NCBI RefSeq assembly: GCF_007997085.1
Contig: NZ_VORR01000006.1
Coordinates: 52,317 to 116,316 of the forward strand
DNA length: 64,000 nucleotides
Direction: 5' to 3'
Origin: Polaribacter sp. IC066
GTDB lineage: Bacteria > Bacteroidota > Bacteroidia > Flavobacteriales > Flavobacteriaceae
Shown here: positions 9,725-18,005 of the stretch, in pieces
Position numbering within the stretch: position 1 is the first letter of the stretch
Layout of the letters: each line of letters opens with the position of its first letter
Made by a program: the position numbers and the translations under genes
The notes under the pieces: model-generated
Databases searched by the model: none
Told to the model about the DNA's origin: nothing
The model's input: the letters and a program-made list of their open reading frames with translations, nothing else

Positions 9725-10045
9725 ATGACAGATATAGAATTAGAAGAAATTGGAGATAAGATTATACGTGTTTTAAAAACTATTTATGACCCAGAAATAC
9801 CTGTAGACATCTACGAATTAGGGTTAATTTACGATGTTTTTGTATCAGAAGACAATAATGCAAAAATCTTAATGACCCTAACATCACCTAACTGCCCCGT
9901 TGCAGAAAGTTTACCAATAGAAATAGAGGATAAAGTAAAAACTTTAAAAGAACTAAACAACTGCGAAGTAGAAATTACTTTCGACCCAACATGGACTTCA
10001 GAAATGATGAGTGAAGAGGCGAAGCTAGAATTAGGAATGCTTTAA
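9725..10045 (+). CDS. DUF59/MIP18 SUF-system Fe-S assembly protein
   Basis: A 106-residue DUF59 (PaaD/SufT/MIP18) domain protein. IIRVLKTIYDPEIPVDIYEL (residues 13-32) is the family signature with the invariant DPE, and the single Cys in TSPNCPV matches the reactive cysteine of the group. Members help mature Fe-S proteins. Position one base after sufE supports a role in SUF-dependent cluster assembly or delivery. Length is normal. Confidence 0.9.
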   Translation: MTDIELEEIGDKIIRVLKTIYDPEIPVDIYELGLIYDVFVSEDNNAKILMTLTSPNCPVAESLPIEIEDKVKTLKELNNCEVEITFDPTWTSEMMSEEAKLELGML

Positions 10046-10160
10046 GAGTAGTATTCAAAACTAAAAAAAAATTGGCATTGGCAGTTTTCAGTTTCTGCCA
10101 GTTAGAGTACTAGCGTCTTGAGGGTGATTGCATCGAGAATAATATTTTGAAACCAAAAAC

Positions 10161-10670
10161 ATGCAAGAAGAAATTATAAATAGAGTAACCAATAGCACAC
10201 TTAAAACTTTTGATTTAGAAGAGATTTATCCCGAAGGAAAAAGAATTTTGTTTGATGTAAAAGATTGGTTATTTCAAGAGCTGATTTTAAAAGAGAAAGA
10301 TTTTAGAGCATCTGTTAAAAATCACGATTGGTCTCAATATAAAGATTCATTTGTTGCAATAACGTGTTCTGCAGATGCTATTATACCTTCTTGGGCATTT
10401 ATGCTAGTTGCTGCAGAAGTAATTCCGTTTGCAAATAAAGTTGTTATTGGTAATTTAGAATTACTAGAAACAGTTATCTACCAAGAATTAATAGGTTTTT
10501 TAGATTTAAGAGACTATACCAACAAACCCGTTATTATTAAAGGCTGTGCAGAAAAACCAATACCAAATTCTGCCTATGCCTTTTTAATAGAAAAACTACA
10601 ACCTACTGCTAAATCTATTATGTTTGGCGAAGCTTGTTCTACTGTACCCTTATATAAGGCAAAGAAATAG
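10161..10670 (+). CDS. DUF2480 family protein
   Basis: A 169-residue protein of DUF2480, a family of unknown function found in Bacteroidota beside SUF genes. It has no signal peptide or membrane segment. Conserved-looking features are the N-terminal EIINRVTNSTLKTFDLE, the VKNHDWSQYKD segment, AITCSADAIIPSWAFML in the middle, and KGCAEKPIPNSAY followed by FGEACSTVPLYK at the end, with three cysteines that might bind metal or a cluster. The gene is 115 nt after DUF59 in the same direction. A role in Fe-S metabolism is guilt by association only. Confidence 0.85.
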   Translation: MQEEIINRVTNSTLKTFDLEEIYPEGKRILFDVKDWLFQELILKEKDFRASVKNHDWSQYKDSFVAITCSADAIIPSWAFMLVAAEVIPFANKVVIGNLELLETVIYQELIGFLDLRDYTNKPVIIKGCAEKPIPNSAYAFLIEKLQPTAKSIMFGEACSTVPLYKAKK

Positions 10671-10721
10671 TCGTGTTTTCAAGTAGATAATCCTATTTTT
10701 GTTACTTAAATCCCTGATATT

Positions 10722-11585
10722 TTGAAAAAAGTTGTCCTTCTTTTTTTTCTATTGTTTTGCATAAGCATTTCTTCTCAAAAGAAAAGGGATACTTTACCAA
10801 AACCAAAATGGAAAATTCATGGTAGGTTTGCTTTTATATTTAATCAATCTTCTTTTTCTAATTGGGCTTCTGGTGGAGAAAACACGGTTGCGGGAAACAT
10901 CAATGTGAACTACGATTTTAATTATAAGAAAAACAGTATTAACTGGGATACCAGAATAATTTCTGGTTATGGTTTAAGTCATATTGGCGACAAAGGATAT
11001 CGTAAAACTGATGACCGTTTTGAATTAAACTCTTTGTTTGGCCTCAAAACTTCGGCCTACTGGTTTTTTTCATTTATCACCAATTTTAGAACACAGTATA
11101 CAAAAGGTTTCGATTATAGAAATGAGCCAAAACAATTGGTTTCAGAGTTCTTTGCTCCGGCATATTTAACCTTTGGTCCAGGAATGTTATGGAAAAAGTC
11201 TGATGATTTGAGTTTAAACATTGCTCCAGCCACTGCAAGGTATACTATTGTAAATGATTTCTTTTCTGGTAAATTTGGGGTTGATGAAGGCAGAAACACT
11301 GCTTTTAGTTTGGGTTTTAACTTATCTGGTTATTATAAGTTTAGCGTAATGGACAATATAGAAATGGAAAACGTCTTTACCTTGTACACCGATTATTTAG
11401 CAAACGTAGGCAATATAGATGTAGATTATCAAATCAATATTCGTTTTAAAGTAAACAAGAATATAAATATGCAAATGACTTTTCACACCATTATTGATGA
11501 TAACTCTTCTAGCAAAATTCAATTTAGACAACTATTTGGCTTGGGGGTCAATTATAGTTTTCATGAAAAAGTGACGTATCAATAA
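10722..11585 (+). CDS. DUF3078 outer-membrane protein
   Basis: A 287-residue protein with an N-terminal signal peptide (KKVVLLFFLLFCISISS) and a body rich in alternating aromatic beta strands, as expected of an outer-membrane beta barrel. It belongs to DUF3078, common in Bacteroidota and of unknown function; NQSSFSNWASGGENTVAGN is the recognisable N-terminal motif. The start codon is TTG at 10722, chosen because it gives a full signal peptide and no ATG precedes it in frame. A TATTTTTG box lies at 10694-10701. It is the first of two adjacent DUF3078 genes. Confidence 0.85.
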   Translation: MKKVVLLFFLLFCISISSQKKRDTLPKPKWKIHGRFAFIFNQSSFSNWASGGENTVAGNINVNYDFNYKKNSINWDTRIISGYGLSHIGDKGYRKTDDRFELNSLFGLKTSAYWFFSFITNFRTQYTKGFDYRNEPKQLVSEFFAPAYLTFGPGMLWKKSDDLSLNIAPATARYTIVNDFFSGKFGVDEGRNTAFSLGFNLSGYYKFSVMDNIEMENVFTLYTDYLANVGNIDVDYQINIRFKVNKNINMQMTFHTIIDDNSSSKIQFRQLFGLGVNYSFHEKVTYQ

Positions 11586-11590
11586 TTTTA

Positions 11591-11618
11591 TTGTCTAAAC
11601 AATAAAAGTGTATTTTTG
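11591..11618 (+). promoter_or_regulatory. Bacteroidota-type promoter of the second DUF3078 gene
   Basis: TTG at 11591-11593, a 17-nt spacer, and TATTTTTG at 11611-11618, ending 25 nt before the ATG at 11644. Confidence 0.6.
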
Positions 11619-11643
11619 TACGCTTGTATAAAAACCAACATAA

Positions 11644-12585
11644 ATGAAAAAACTATCAATTATACTCCTATTGATATGCATTAACTTTTCGGCAAAAGCG
11701 CAAACAGCCGACGAACTAAAAAAAGAACAAGCTCCTAAAAAAGAAGAAATCGCAAAATTACAAGAAGAAGTAAAAGCTTTACAAGCTAAAATAAATGCAC
11801 TTCCGGGTTGGCGTGTAGGTGCTTTTGGCACTGTTGGTGCAAGTTTATCTGGTTTTAATAATTGGTATGCTAGGAATGCACCAAATGCTTCTGCGGGTAA
11901 TATAGGTGTTACCGTAAACGGATTTGCTAATTTAATTGAAGAAAATTTTTTTTGGAGAAATTCAGCAACCATAAACCTTGGCTGGGTAAAATTAGATGAC
12001 GAATCGATTACTGGAGATGAAGGTTTTGAGACGGCTACCGACGTTTTTACAATTTCTTCTTTATACGGTAGAAAATTTAATAAAAAATGGGCGGTCTCTG
12101 GTTTAGCAGAATACAGAACAACGATAATCGATAACTACAACAACCCTGGATATTTAGATGTTGGTGCTGGTTTAACATGGACGCCGACTAGTAATTTAGT
12201 GATTGTGATGCATCCTGGAAACTATAATTTTGTTTTTAGTGATGGTAGCACAATTTTTGAATCTTCTTTAGGCGCAAAAATTGTAGCCGATTACACCGCT
12301 AAATATAATAAATTAAGCGTAAAATCTAATATATCTGTCTTTCAGAGCTATCAAAATGGCGATTTATCTAACTGGACATTTACAAACTCTTTTGGTTATA
12401 CCCTATGGAAAGGAATTGGTTTAGGTTTTGAACTTGGTTTAAGAGATAATAAACAAGAGGCTTTAAATAGCGCGTTAACAAACTACGACCCAATTGCAAC
12501 CCCAACAGAAGCAACACCAACATTTAGTAATGTAGACAACAAATTACAATCTTATTGGTTATTTGGATTAAGTTATTCGCTTTAA
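11644..12585 (+). CDS. DUF3078 outer-membrane protein with N-terminal coiled coil
   Basis: A 313-residue paralogue of the preceding protein. After the signal peptide (ending near FSAKAQ) there is a charged heptad stretch of about 30 residues (ELKKEQAPKKEEIAKLQEEV) that can form a short coiled coil. The DUF3078 barrel region then starts with GWRVGAFGTVGASLSGFNNW. The pair probably arose by tandem duplication, but the two have separate promoters and diverged N-termini. Function unknown; location in the outer membrane is inferred. It is followed by a strong terminator. Confidence 0.85.
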   Translation: MKKLSIILLLICINFSAKAQTADELKKEQAPKKEEIAKLQEEVKALQAKINALPGWRVGAFGTVGASLSGFNNWYARNAPNASAGNIGVTVNGFANLIEENFFWRNSATINLGWVKLDDESITGDEGFETATDVFTISSLYGRKFNKKWAVSGLAEYRTTIIDNYNNPGYLDVGAGLTWTPTSNLVIVMHPGNYNFVFSDGSTIFESSLGAKIVADYTAKYNKLSVKSNISVFQSYQNGDLSNWTFTNSFGYTLWKGIGLGFELGLRDNKQEALNSALTNYDPIATPTEATPTFSNVDNKLQSYWLFGLSYSL

Positions 12586-12612
12586 AAAAATAAAAATATA
12601 CTACTTAATAAG

Positions 12613-12638
12613 CCTCAAGAAATTCTTGAGGTTTTTTA
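12613..12638 (+). terminator. Intrinsic terminator after the second DUF3078 gene
   Basis: Inverted repeat with CCTCAAG/CTTGAGG arms (12613-12631) followed by a T6 run, 28 nt after the stop codon. It overlaps the promoter of the next gene. Confidence 0.85.
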
Positions 12639-12653
12639 TTTTGCGTATTTTTG
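12626..12653 (+). promoter_or_regulatory. Bacteroidota-type promoter of the CNNM gene
   Basis: TTG at 12626-12628 (inside the descending terminator arm), a 17-nt spacer, and TATTTTTG at 12646-12653, 18 nt before the ATG at 12672. Confidence 0.55.
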
Positions 12654-12671
12654 CATTCTAAATTTCTGCTA

Positions 12672-13743
12672 ATGACAATATTAATAATTTATGCAACTGT
12701 TTCTATATTTTTTTCGTTTTTGTGTTCTATACTAGAAGCTGTATTATTGAGTATTACGCCTACCTTTATCAACCTTAAAAAAAGATGTAGACAAACCCCT
12801 TATCGCTATTTTAACCATCAACACAATTGCACATACAGTAGGTGCCATTTTGGTGGGTGTTCAGGCAAAAGTTGCCTATGCAGAAATTTACGGAACAGAG
12901 ATAAAAACTATTTTAGGTCTTAAAATTACCGAAGATGTAATGGTTGGTATTGTATCTACAATAATGACTATTTTAATTTTGGTAGCGTCAGAAATAATCC
13001 CCAAAACAATTGGAGCAACCTATTGGAGACAACTAGCTAATTTTAGCTCAAAGGCATTAAAAGTAATGATTTTTCCTTTAAAATACACCGGTGTTTTATG
13101 GGTTTTACAATTAACCACAAAATTAATTGGCGGCAAAGGGCACGGAAGCGTTTTAAGTAGAGAAAGCTTTTTAGTGATGACAGAAATGGCTGAAAAAGAT
13201 GGTGTATTCAGAGAAAGTGAAAGTAAAGTTATCAGAAACCTATTAGGTTTTAAAGAGATCAAAGTAAATGATGTGATGACACCCAGAATTGTTTTAGAAA
13301 TTGCTGATGAAAGCCAAACAATAGCCTCTTTTTACAATGAACATCAAAACTTACGCTTTTCTAGAATTCCTGTTTTCGCAAATAATCCTGATGAAATTAC
13401 AGGTTATTTTTTAAAGGATAATATGTTAGAAGCGATGATTAATGGAAAAGGCGAAGATACTTTAGCCTCTATTAGAAGAGATATCATTATTACAGACAGA
13501 GAATTATCGATTCCTGATTTATTTGACAAACTAATTAAAGAAAAAGAACATATTGCTTTAGTTGTAGATGAATATGGTTCTGTTAGTGGTATTGTTTCTC
13601 AAGAAGATGTGATAGAAACTTTACTTGGTTTAGAAATTATGGACGAAAGTGACTCTGTTGCAGATTTGCAACAATTGGCAAGAAAATCTTGGGAAAATCG
13701 TGCTAAAAGAATGGGTATTATTGATGAAAATAAAAGCGAATAA
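12672..13743 (+). pseudogene. CNNM/CorC-type (hemolysin family) transport protein, frameshifted
   Basis: The gene encodes a CNNM transmembrane domain followed by paired CBS domains, a family linked to Mg2+/Co2+ efflux and membrane ion homeostasis. Residues 1-36 (from ATG 12672) are in one frame, and everything after the A7 run at 12777-12783 is in another. Removing one A gives LKKDVDKPLIAILTINTIAH and restores one 356-residue protein (1071 nt with stop). The CBS region is recognisable by FKEIKVNDVMTPR and VDEYGSVSGIVSQEDVIETL. A truncated or slipped product is possible because the tract is a homopolymer. A one-base sequencing error cannot be excluded, since the rest of the frame is well preserved. 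ATG 12672 is preferred over the TTG at 12651, which lies inside the promoter box. Confidence 0.75.
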
Positions 13744-14435
13744 ATCCTATTTTATTTTTTTGTAGACTCATAAATTAGATTATTATTTTTCATTCAGCAC
13801 AATCATTAAAGGCTTTATCATAGTGTTTTTTGTAATAAAAAATAATCTTACCTCGATAACAGTAGATACGGAAGAAACAATTTATTGCTACAACATCAGG
13901 TTACATAAGCATCACCTTTACCCCCAGATTTAACTTTATAAAGTCTTGAAAAAAAATAAAACTTAAAAATGTCTTTTTGAGTCTATAGGGCAGTGTAACA
14001 TCGAACTATTCAAAAATCTTCAGCAGACTCAAATTAACATCCGTTAGAAGAATTGTTTTGAGAAAAAAAATATATTGAGATCGTAAATTATACGTCTTTT
14101 ACTAATTTAGTTTTATAGCGCCCTACAAGTAAATTAAAATATTTTTTTATTAATTTAATTTAAAAACAATTAGCATCGCATTATTGAGGTACTTATTTTT
14201 GAGGAAAAGTAAGCGGAAAAGAAACGATTTATTGCGGTATTATAAGAATTTGGTTAAAGAACCTTTAAAAATTAACTTCGTACACTACGCAAAATTTTGA
14301 AGCTTCTGTTATCCGCATAGTTCACTTTATAAAGATTGTTTTTTTTATTTTTTATCCACAGTTATTCAAAAAAATACCTGCAAGATTAAAAGAAAGACCT
14401 TGCAGGATAAATTTTATTTTGAAAATAAAAAAGAA
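13744..14435. other. Intergenic region of 692 bases between convergent genes
   Basis: AT-rich sequence with no open frame that looks coding on either strand. It holds the family A repeat (13868-14095, with weaker similarity to about 14320). The rest shows no recognisable RNA gene. Confidence 0.6.
13868..14095 (+). repeat. Dispersed repeat family A, copy 1
   Basis: Shares an ordered series of words with 52140-52330: a run ending in taactttataaagtc, a stretch with cttttt, then ttcaaaaat, cgaca/cagca plus ctcaaatt, and agaat...ttttgaga. The two copies are diverged and carry small indels, so this is an old non-coding repeat, not a recent insertion. Confidence 0.6.
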
Positions 14436-15650
14436 CTATTCATCTTCCTCTTTATATTCATAGTACAAAAAGTCATTGTAAGGAAAACGTTGAATATGAA
14501 TTTTCTTTACTTCTTCGTACGTTTTTTCTTTAAAATCTTCTAAATTTTCTTTGTTTAAAGCAGAAATAAAAATAGATTCTACATCATAATCATTCATCCA
14601 CGTTTTTTCCCAATCTTGCAATGTATAATGCTCTTTTCCTTTTTCGGTAACAAGATCGTCTTCATCAATCGTTTCATGCTTATACGCATCAATCTTATTA
14701 AAGACCATTACAGTTGGTTTATCTGCACACTTAATATCATTTAAAACAGTATTTACCGAAGCTATATGATCTTCAAAATTAGGATGTGCAATATCTACTA
14801 CATGCAGTAATAAATCTGCTTCTCTAACTTCGTCTAATGTAGATTTAAAAGATTCTACCAATTGCGTTGGTAACTTTCTAATAAACCCAACAGTATCTGT
14901 CATTAAAAATGGAAGATTCTTAATGACCACTTTTCTAACAGTGGTATCTAAGGTTGCAAAAAGCTTGTCTTCTGCAAAGACATCACTCTTACTAATAACG
15001 TTCATTAAAGTAGATTTACCAACATTGGTATAACCAACCAAAGCAACTCTCACCATTTGCCCACGGTTTTTACGTTGCGTAGCCATTTGCTTATCAATCG
15101 TTTTCAATTTCTTTTTTAGGAGAAAAATCCTATCGTTAATAATACGTCTATCGGTTTCTATTTCTGTTTCACCCGGTCCACGCATTCCAATTCCCCCTTT
15201 TTGTTTATCCAAGTGAGTCCAAAGACGTGTTAAACGTGGCAATAAATATTGATGTTGCGCTAATTCTACCTGTGTTCTTGCAGAACTAGATTGCGCTCTT
15301 TGTGCAAAAATATCTAATATTAAATTGGTTCTATCTAAAATTTTACAATCTAAAACCTTTTCTATATTACGTAATTGCCCTGGTGACAACTCATCATCAA
15401 AAATTGCAGTTCCTATATTATGGGTTTCTATATATGCTTTTACCTCTTCTAATTTACCCGTTCCTAAAAAAGTTTTAGGGTTCGGTTTCTCCATCTTCTG
15501 TACAAAACGTTTTTCGACTACGCCGCCAGCAGTTTCCGTTAAAAATTCTAATTCATCCAAATATTCTTCAGATTGAGTTTCATCTTGCTGCTGTGTGATT
15601 ACACCAATTAAAACTGCCTTTTCTGATATTGCTTCTTTCTGTTCTATCAT
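14436..15650 (-). CDS. hflX: GTPase HflX
   Basis: A 404-residue HflX GTPase, a ribosome-binding factor that splits stalled or stressed ribosomes. The N-terminal glycine-rich region (GGIGMRGPGETEIETDRR) is the HflX hallmark. GTPase motifs follow in order: ALVGYTNVGKSTLMN (G1), DTTVRK (G2), DTVGF (G3) and NKID (G4). Length is normal. The stop is at 14436, and the gene is monocistronic, with a terminator of the upstream operon just before its start. A 692-base gap separates it from the convergent CNNM gene. Confidence 0.95.
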   Translation of the reverse strand: MIEQKEAISEKAVLIGVITQQQDETQSEEYLDELEFLTETAGGVVEKRFVQKMEKPNPKTFLGTGKLEEVKAYIETHNIGTAIFDDELSPGQLRNIEKVLDCKILDRTNLILDIFAQRAQSSSARTQVELAQHQYLLPRLTRLWTHLDKQKGGIGMRGPGETEIETDRRIINDRIFLLKKKLKTIDKQMATQRKNRGQMVRVALVGYTNVGKSTLMNVISKSDVFAEDKLFATLDTTVRKVVIKNLPFLMTDTVGFIRKLPTQLVESFKSTLDEVREADLLLHVVDIAHPNFEDHIASVNTVLNDIKCADKPTVMVFNKIDAYKHETIDEDDLVTEKGKEHYTLQDWEKTWMNDYDVESIFISALNKENLEDFKEKTYEEVKKIHIQRFPYNDFLYYEYKEEDE

Positions 15651-15662
15651 ACATTACAAAGA

Positions 15663-15703
15663 TAAAAAGAAAGTTGACACCAAAACTGTTTTTTGATGCC
15701 AAC
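15663..15703 (-). terminator. Intrinsic terminator of the carbonic anhydrase operon
   Basis: Hairpin with arms GTTGRCRYCAAAA / TTTTGATGCCAAC at 15673-15703; on the minus strand it is followed by a T-rich run. It lies 37 nt past the carbonic anhydrase stop. A near-copy of this segment occurs at 17590. Confidence 0.75.
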
Positions 15704-15739
15704 TAAATTAATCAACCAAAACTAATCTTAACAAAAATT

Positions 15740-16498
15740 TTATATAAAATCTACTTTACCAGTAGCCATGTTATACACTGCTGCTACTATTTTTATCTTT
15801 CCTTCTTTCTCTAAACTTGCCATTTTAGGAGATGCAGTTCTAATATCTAATACCGTTTTTAACGCATTATTATGAATTACTTCATTCATATATCGTACGT
15901 TTCCAGAGGAAATTTCACCTGTTTCTGGTACTATATTTGCCATAGAAGGTTTTATTTCATCTAAAAGATTTTGCAACGCAATCATATCCATAGCAGCAGC
16001 ATCTGTATTATCTATGGCGTGTTTTACTGCACCGCATGAAGTATGCCCCATTACAATAACCACTTTAGATCCTGCAACTGCGGTAGCAAACTCCATAGAC
16101 CCGACAATATCTTTGTTTTCGATATTACCAGCAACTCTAGCAACAAATACATCTCCAATTCCTAAATCGAAAACATCTTCTACTGGCACTCTACTATCTA
16201 CACAAGATAATACAATGGCTTGCGGGTATTGCCCAATCATAGCCAACCTTCTTTGTGATGAATGATCTCTTTGTGTTAAATTATTACTTACAAAGTTTTC
16301 ATTTCCTTTTTTAAGTCTTCCAATAATTTCATCTGGACTCATTTTTAACTGCTCTTCAGCTGTTAAAATACTTCTTATTGGCGTTTGACTAACCACTTCG
16401 ATATTAGATGCCGATGCATCTGTCTTTTTATCTGTTACACAAGCTGTAACGGATAAAGCTACTGCTAAAATTCCTAAATACTTTACACTGTTTTTCAT
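15740..16498 (-). CDS. Beta carbonic anhydrase, exported lipoprotein
   Basis: A 252-residue beta-class carbonic anhydrase (CO2 + water to bicarbonate). Zinc ligands and the catalytic dyad are visible: Cys99, Asp101 and Arg103 in SCVDSR, and His152 and Cys155 in GHTSCG. Unlike cytosolic beta enzymes it carries a lipoprotein signal (hydrophobic residues 4-18, lipobox SVTAC with Cys20), so it should sit in the envelope facing the periplasm. The ATG at 16496-16498 was chosen over an upstream TTG because it gives a proper signal peptide. It follows the DUF2490 gene after 36 nt, so the two are probably one operon. Confidence 0.92.
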   Translation of the reverse strand: MKNSVKYLGILAVALSVTACVTDKKTDASASNIEVVSQTPIRSILTAEEQLKMSPDEIIGRLKKGNENFVSNNLTQRDHSSQRRLAMIGQYPQAIVLSCVDSRVPVEDVFDLGIGDVFVARVAGNIENKDIVGSMEFATAVAGSKVVIVMGHTSCGAVKHAIDNTDAAAMDMIALQNLLDEIKPSMANIVPETGEISSGNVRYMNEVIHNNALKTVLDIRTASPKMASLEKEGKIKIVAAVYNMATGKVDFI

Positions 16499-16534
16499 GA
16501 GCAAATAATTTAATTTAATGTTTAATTGTTATTG

Positions 16535-17227
16535 TTAAAAATTGTGATGCATACTGAACTGCAATTGTCCTTTACTCCAAGCATTTGTCGTTTGGTTCAT
16601 CCAACCCATTTGAAACCTCACTTTTTTGTTTAAGACATATCCCAAACCGAAATATGTTCTATTTCTATCGAATAATTCTACATTTCTATTACCACCAATA
16701 TTTCTTTCTCCATTCATAAAAAGCTCGTTATAGAAAGCACCGTAAATAGTTTTAGGAACCGCTAAACTTTTGCTATTAAAAGGAACATTTACAAATAAAT
16801 TATAACGGTAACGGGTTCTAAAATCTTGACTTTCTACAAAACGTTGTTCATATCTAAAACGATGTGTAATTAGGAAACGCCTTGCTATTGTTTGCTGTAT
16901 TAAAGCTTCTTGATAAATTCTATTTTCGTTTGATGTTTCATCAGAATCGCCAAACTGCCCTGTTGTAATATTAGCAACACCCAATGTAAACATGATACCA
17001 GAATCTTTAGGAGTGTATGTAAGACCAGATCTTAATAAAAGTTGTTCAGTGTCTCCTAAAACCTGCCAATCTCTATACTGGAAATCTCCTTGAATTCCCC
17101 ATTGAGAATCTTTAAACTGATGATTGTAAAAATACATATACCAGGCTCCTGTTTGATTTTCATCTACTTGAGAATACACTTTAAAAACTGAAGCATACGC
17201 CACAAATAAATATATAAAATATTTCAT
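16535..17227 (-). CDS. DUF2490 outer-membrane beta-barrel protein
   Basis: A 230-residue DUF2490 protein. A signal peptide (residues 1-19, ending at VYSQ) precedes alternating beta strands rich in Tyr, Phe and Arg, ending in the C-terminal aromatic FSMHHNF, which is typical for outer-membrane barrels. The function of the family is not established. It is first in an operon with the carbonic anhydrase lipoprotein, so it may be its outer-membrane partner or a channel for the substrate. That is an inference from order only. Confidence 0.85.
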   Translation of the reverse strand: MKYFIYLFVAYASVFKVYSQVDENQTGAWYMYFYNHQFKDSQWGIQGDFQYRDWQVLGDTEQLLLRSGLTYTPKDSGIMFTLGVANITTGQFGDSDETSNENRIYQEALIQQTIARRFLITHRFRYEQRFVESQDFRTRYRYNLFVNVPFNSKSLAVPKTIYGAFYNELFMNGERNIGGNRNVELFDRNRTYFGLGYVLNKKVRFQMGWMNQTTNAWSKGQLQFSMHHNF

Positions 17228-17252
17228 GTTCTTTATATTTTTGATAAAGATA

Positions 17253-17282
17253 CGAAAGTAATACTATTGTAAAAGTGTGCAA
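17253..17282 (-). promoter_or_regulatory. Bacteroidota-type promoter of the DUF2490/carbonic anhydrase operon
   Basis: On the minus strand TTG (17280-17282), a 19-nt spacer and TACTTTCG (17253-17260), 26 nt before the ATG at 17227. Confidence 0.5.
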
Positions 17283-17330
17283 AACTTTTTTAACCGTATT
17301 TTAACAATTAGTTACACTAATTTTAATCCA

Positions 17331-17362
17331 AAAAAAACCCTAACATACGTTGGGTTTTTTTT
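17331..17362. terminator. Intrinsic terminator-like hairpin
   Basis: A7-CCC / GGG-T8 stem with AAC/GTT inner pairs around ATAC. It is symmetric enough to work on either strand. It lies upstream of the DUF2490 operon and no gene is left to feed it, which fits a deleted neighbour. Confidence 0.65.
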
Positions 17363-17586
17363 AATTAATTCAAATTTTTTTAATTTTATCTTTTTTTCAT
17401 ATTGCTTCCATTTAATTTATAAGAACCTCTATAAATACTAGCACATAGTTTTGAAACAACTTTTATTAAATTAACTTTAAAGAGGCTACTAGTTTTGTGC
17501 GTATTGCTTTTTAATAGACAGAAAATTTCTGTTTTTCTCTCTCTCATATTTCTAATTTCTGCTAGTTACTGAAATGCCACCGAAAA

Positions 17587-17651
17587 AAAAAGTTGACATC
17601 AAAAATATTTTTTGATGCCAACTAAATTAATCAACCAAAACTAACTTTAAT
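17587..17651 (+). repeat. Duplicate of the carbonic anhydrase 3' flank
   Basis: Nearly identical to 15669-15732: the hairpin ending TTTTTTGATGCCAAC is followed by TAAATTAATCAACCAAAACT in both copies. In the first copy this is the terminator region of the carbonic anhydrase gene. Confidence 0.8.
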
Positions 17652-17689
17652 GAAAAACTTTGCATGAATTCTTTGCGAAAATACACGCT

Positions 17690-17840
17690 TAATTATTATT
17701 ACTGCAAATATAAAAGTAATACTATTAATAAAGAGGGTAAAACTTATTTTTAACGTTACTTTAACAATTGAATTCTTATAGCTTTAAACCCAAAAAAAAA
17801 ATCTCAATACAAATTGAGATTTTTTTTTAATTCAAATTTT
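17690..17840 (+). repeat. Duplicate of the DUF2490 5' flank
   Basis: Similar to 17240-17375: both share AAGTAATACTATT, a run with AAAACTT and TTTAACAATT, then an A-rich/T-rich terminator hairpin (here 17792-17828) and TTAATTCAAATTTT. It lies about 40 nt after the duplicated carbonic anhydrase 3' flank. Confidence 0.7.
17792..17828. terminator. Intrinsic terminator-like hairpin
   Basis: A9-ATCTCAAT arm, ACAA loop, ATTGAGAT-T8 arm. Strong on both strands, and part of the duplicated segment. Confidence 0.75.
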
Positions 17841-18005
17841 AAACTTTTAGTTTTTATTCATACAATTATTATTTAATTTATATTTTATATGCGCCAAAAT
17901 TATAAATACATTCTCTTAAATAAGTTAAATGAACGTTAACTCAACAATATTTTTAAGAGCTACAGCTACCACACTATTTTATGACTTTTATCAAAAACAA
18001 AAATT

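Larger units (their letters stand above)
17228..18005. other. Intergenic region of 778 bases with two duplicated segments
   Basis: No convincing coding frame. From left to right it holds the promoter of the DUF2490 operon, a terminator (17331-17362), unassigned AT-rich sequence, a copy of the carbonic anhydrase downstream region (17587-17651), a copy of the DUF2490 upstream region (17690-17840) with a second terminator, and the leader of the phosphatase gene. Confidence 0.65.

Noticed and set aside
11595..11972. 125-codon minus-strand frame opposite the second DUF3078 gene
   Set aside because: Antisense shadow of a well-supported signal peptide and coiled-coil coding region.
12777..12790. 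Programmed -1 frameshift site in the CNNM gene
   Set aside because: The frame change needed is +1; a -1 slip at the A-run runs into a TAG at once.
17400..17590. Possible remnant of a coding sequence between the duplicated flanks
   Set aside because: No frame with recognisable carbonic anhydrase or DUF2490 residues could be read; only the flanks are duplicated.
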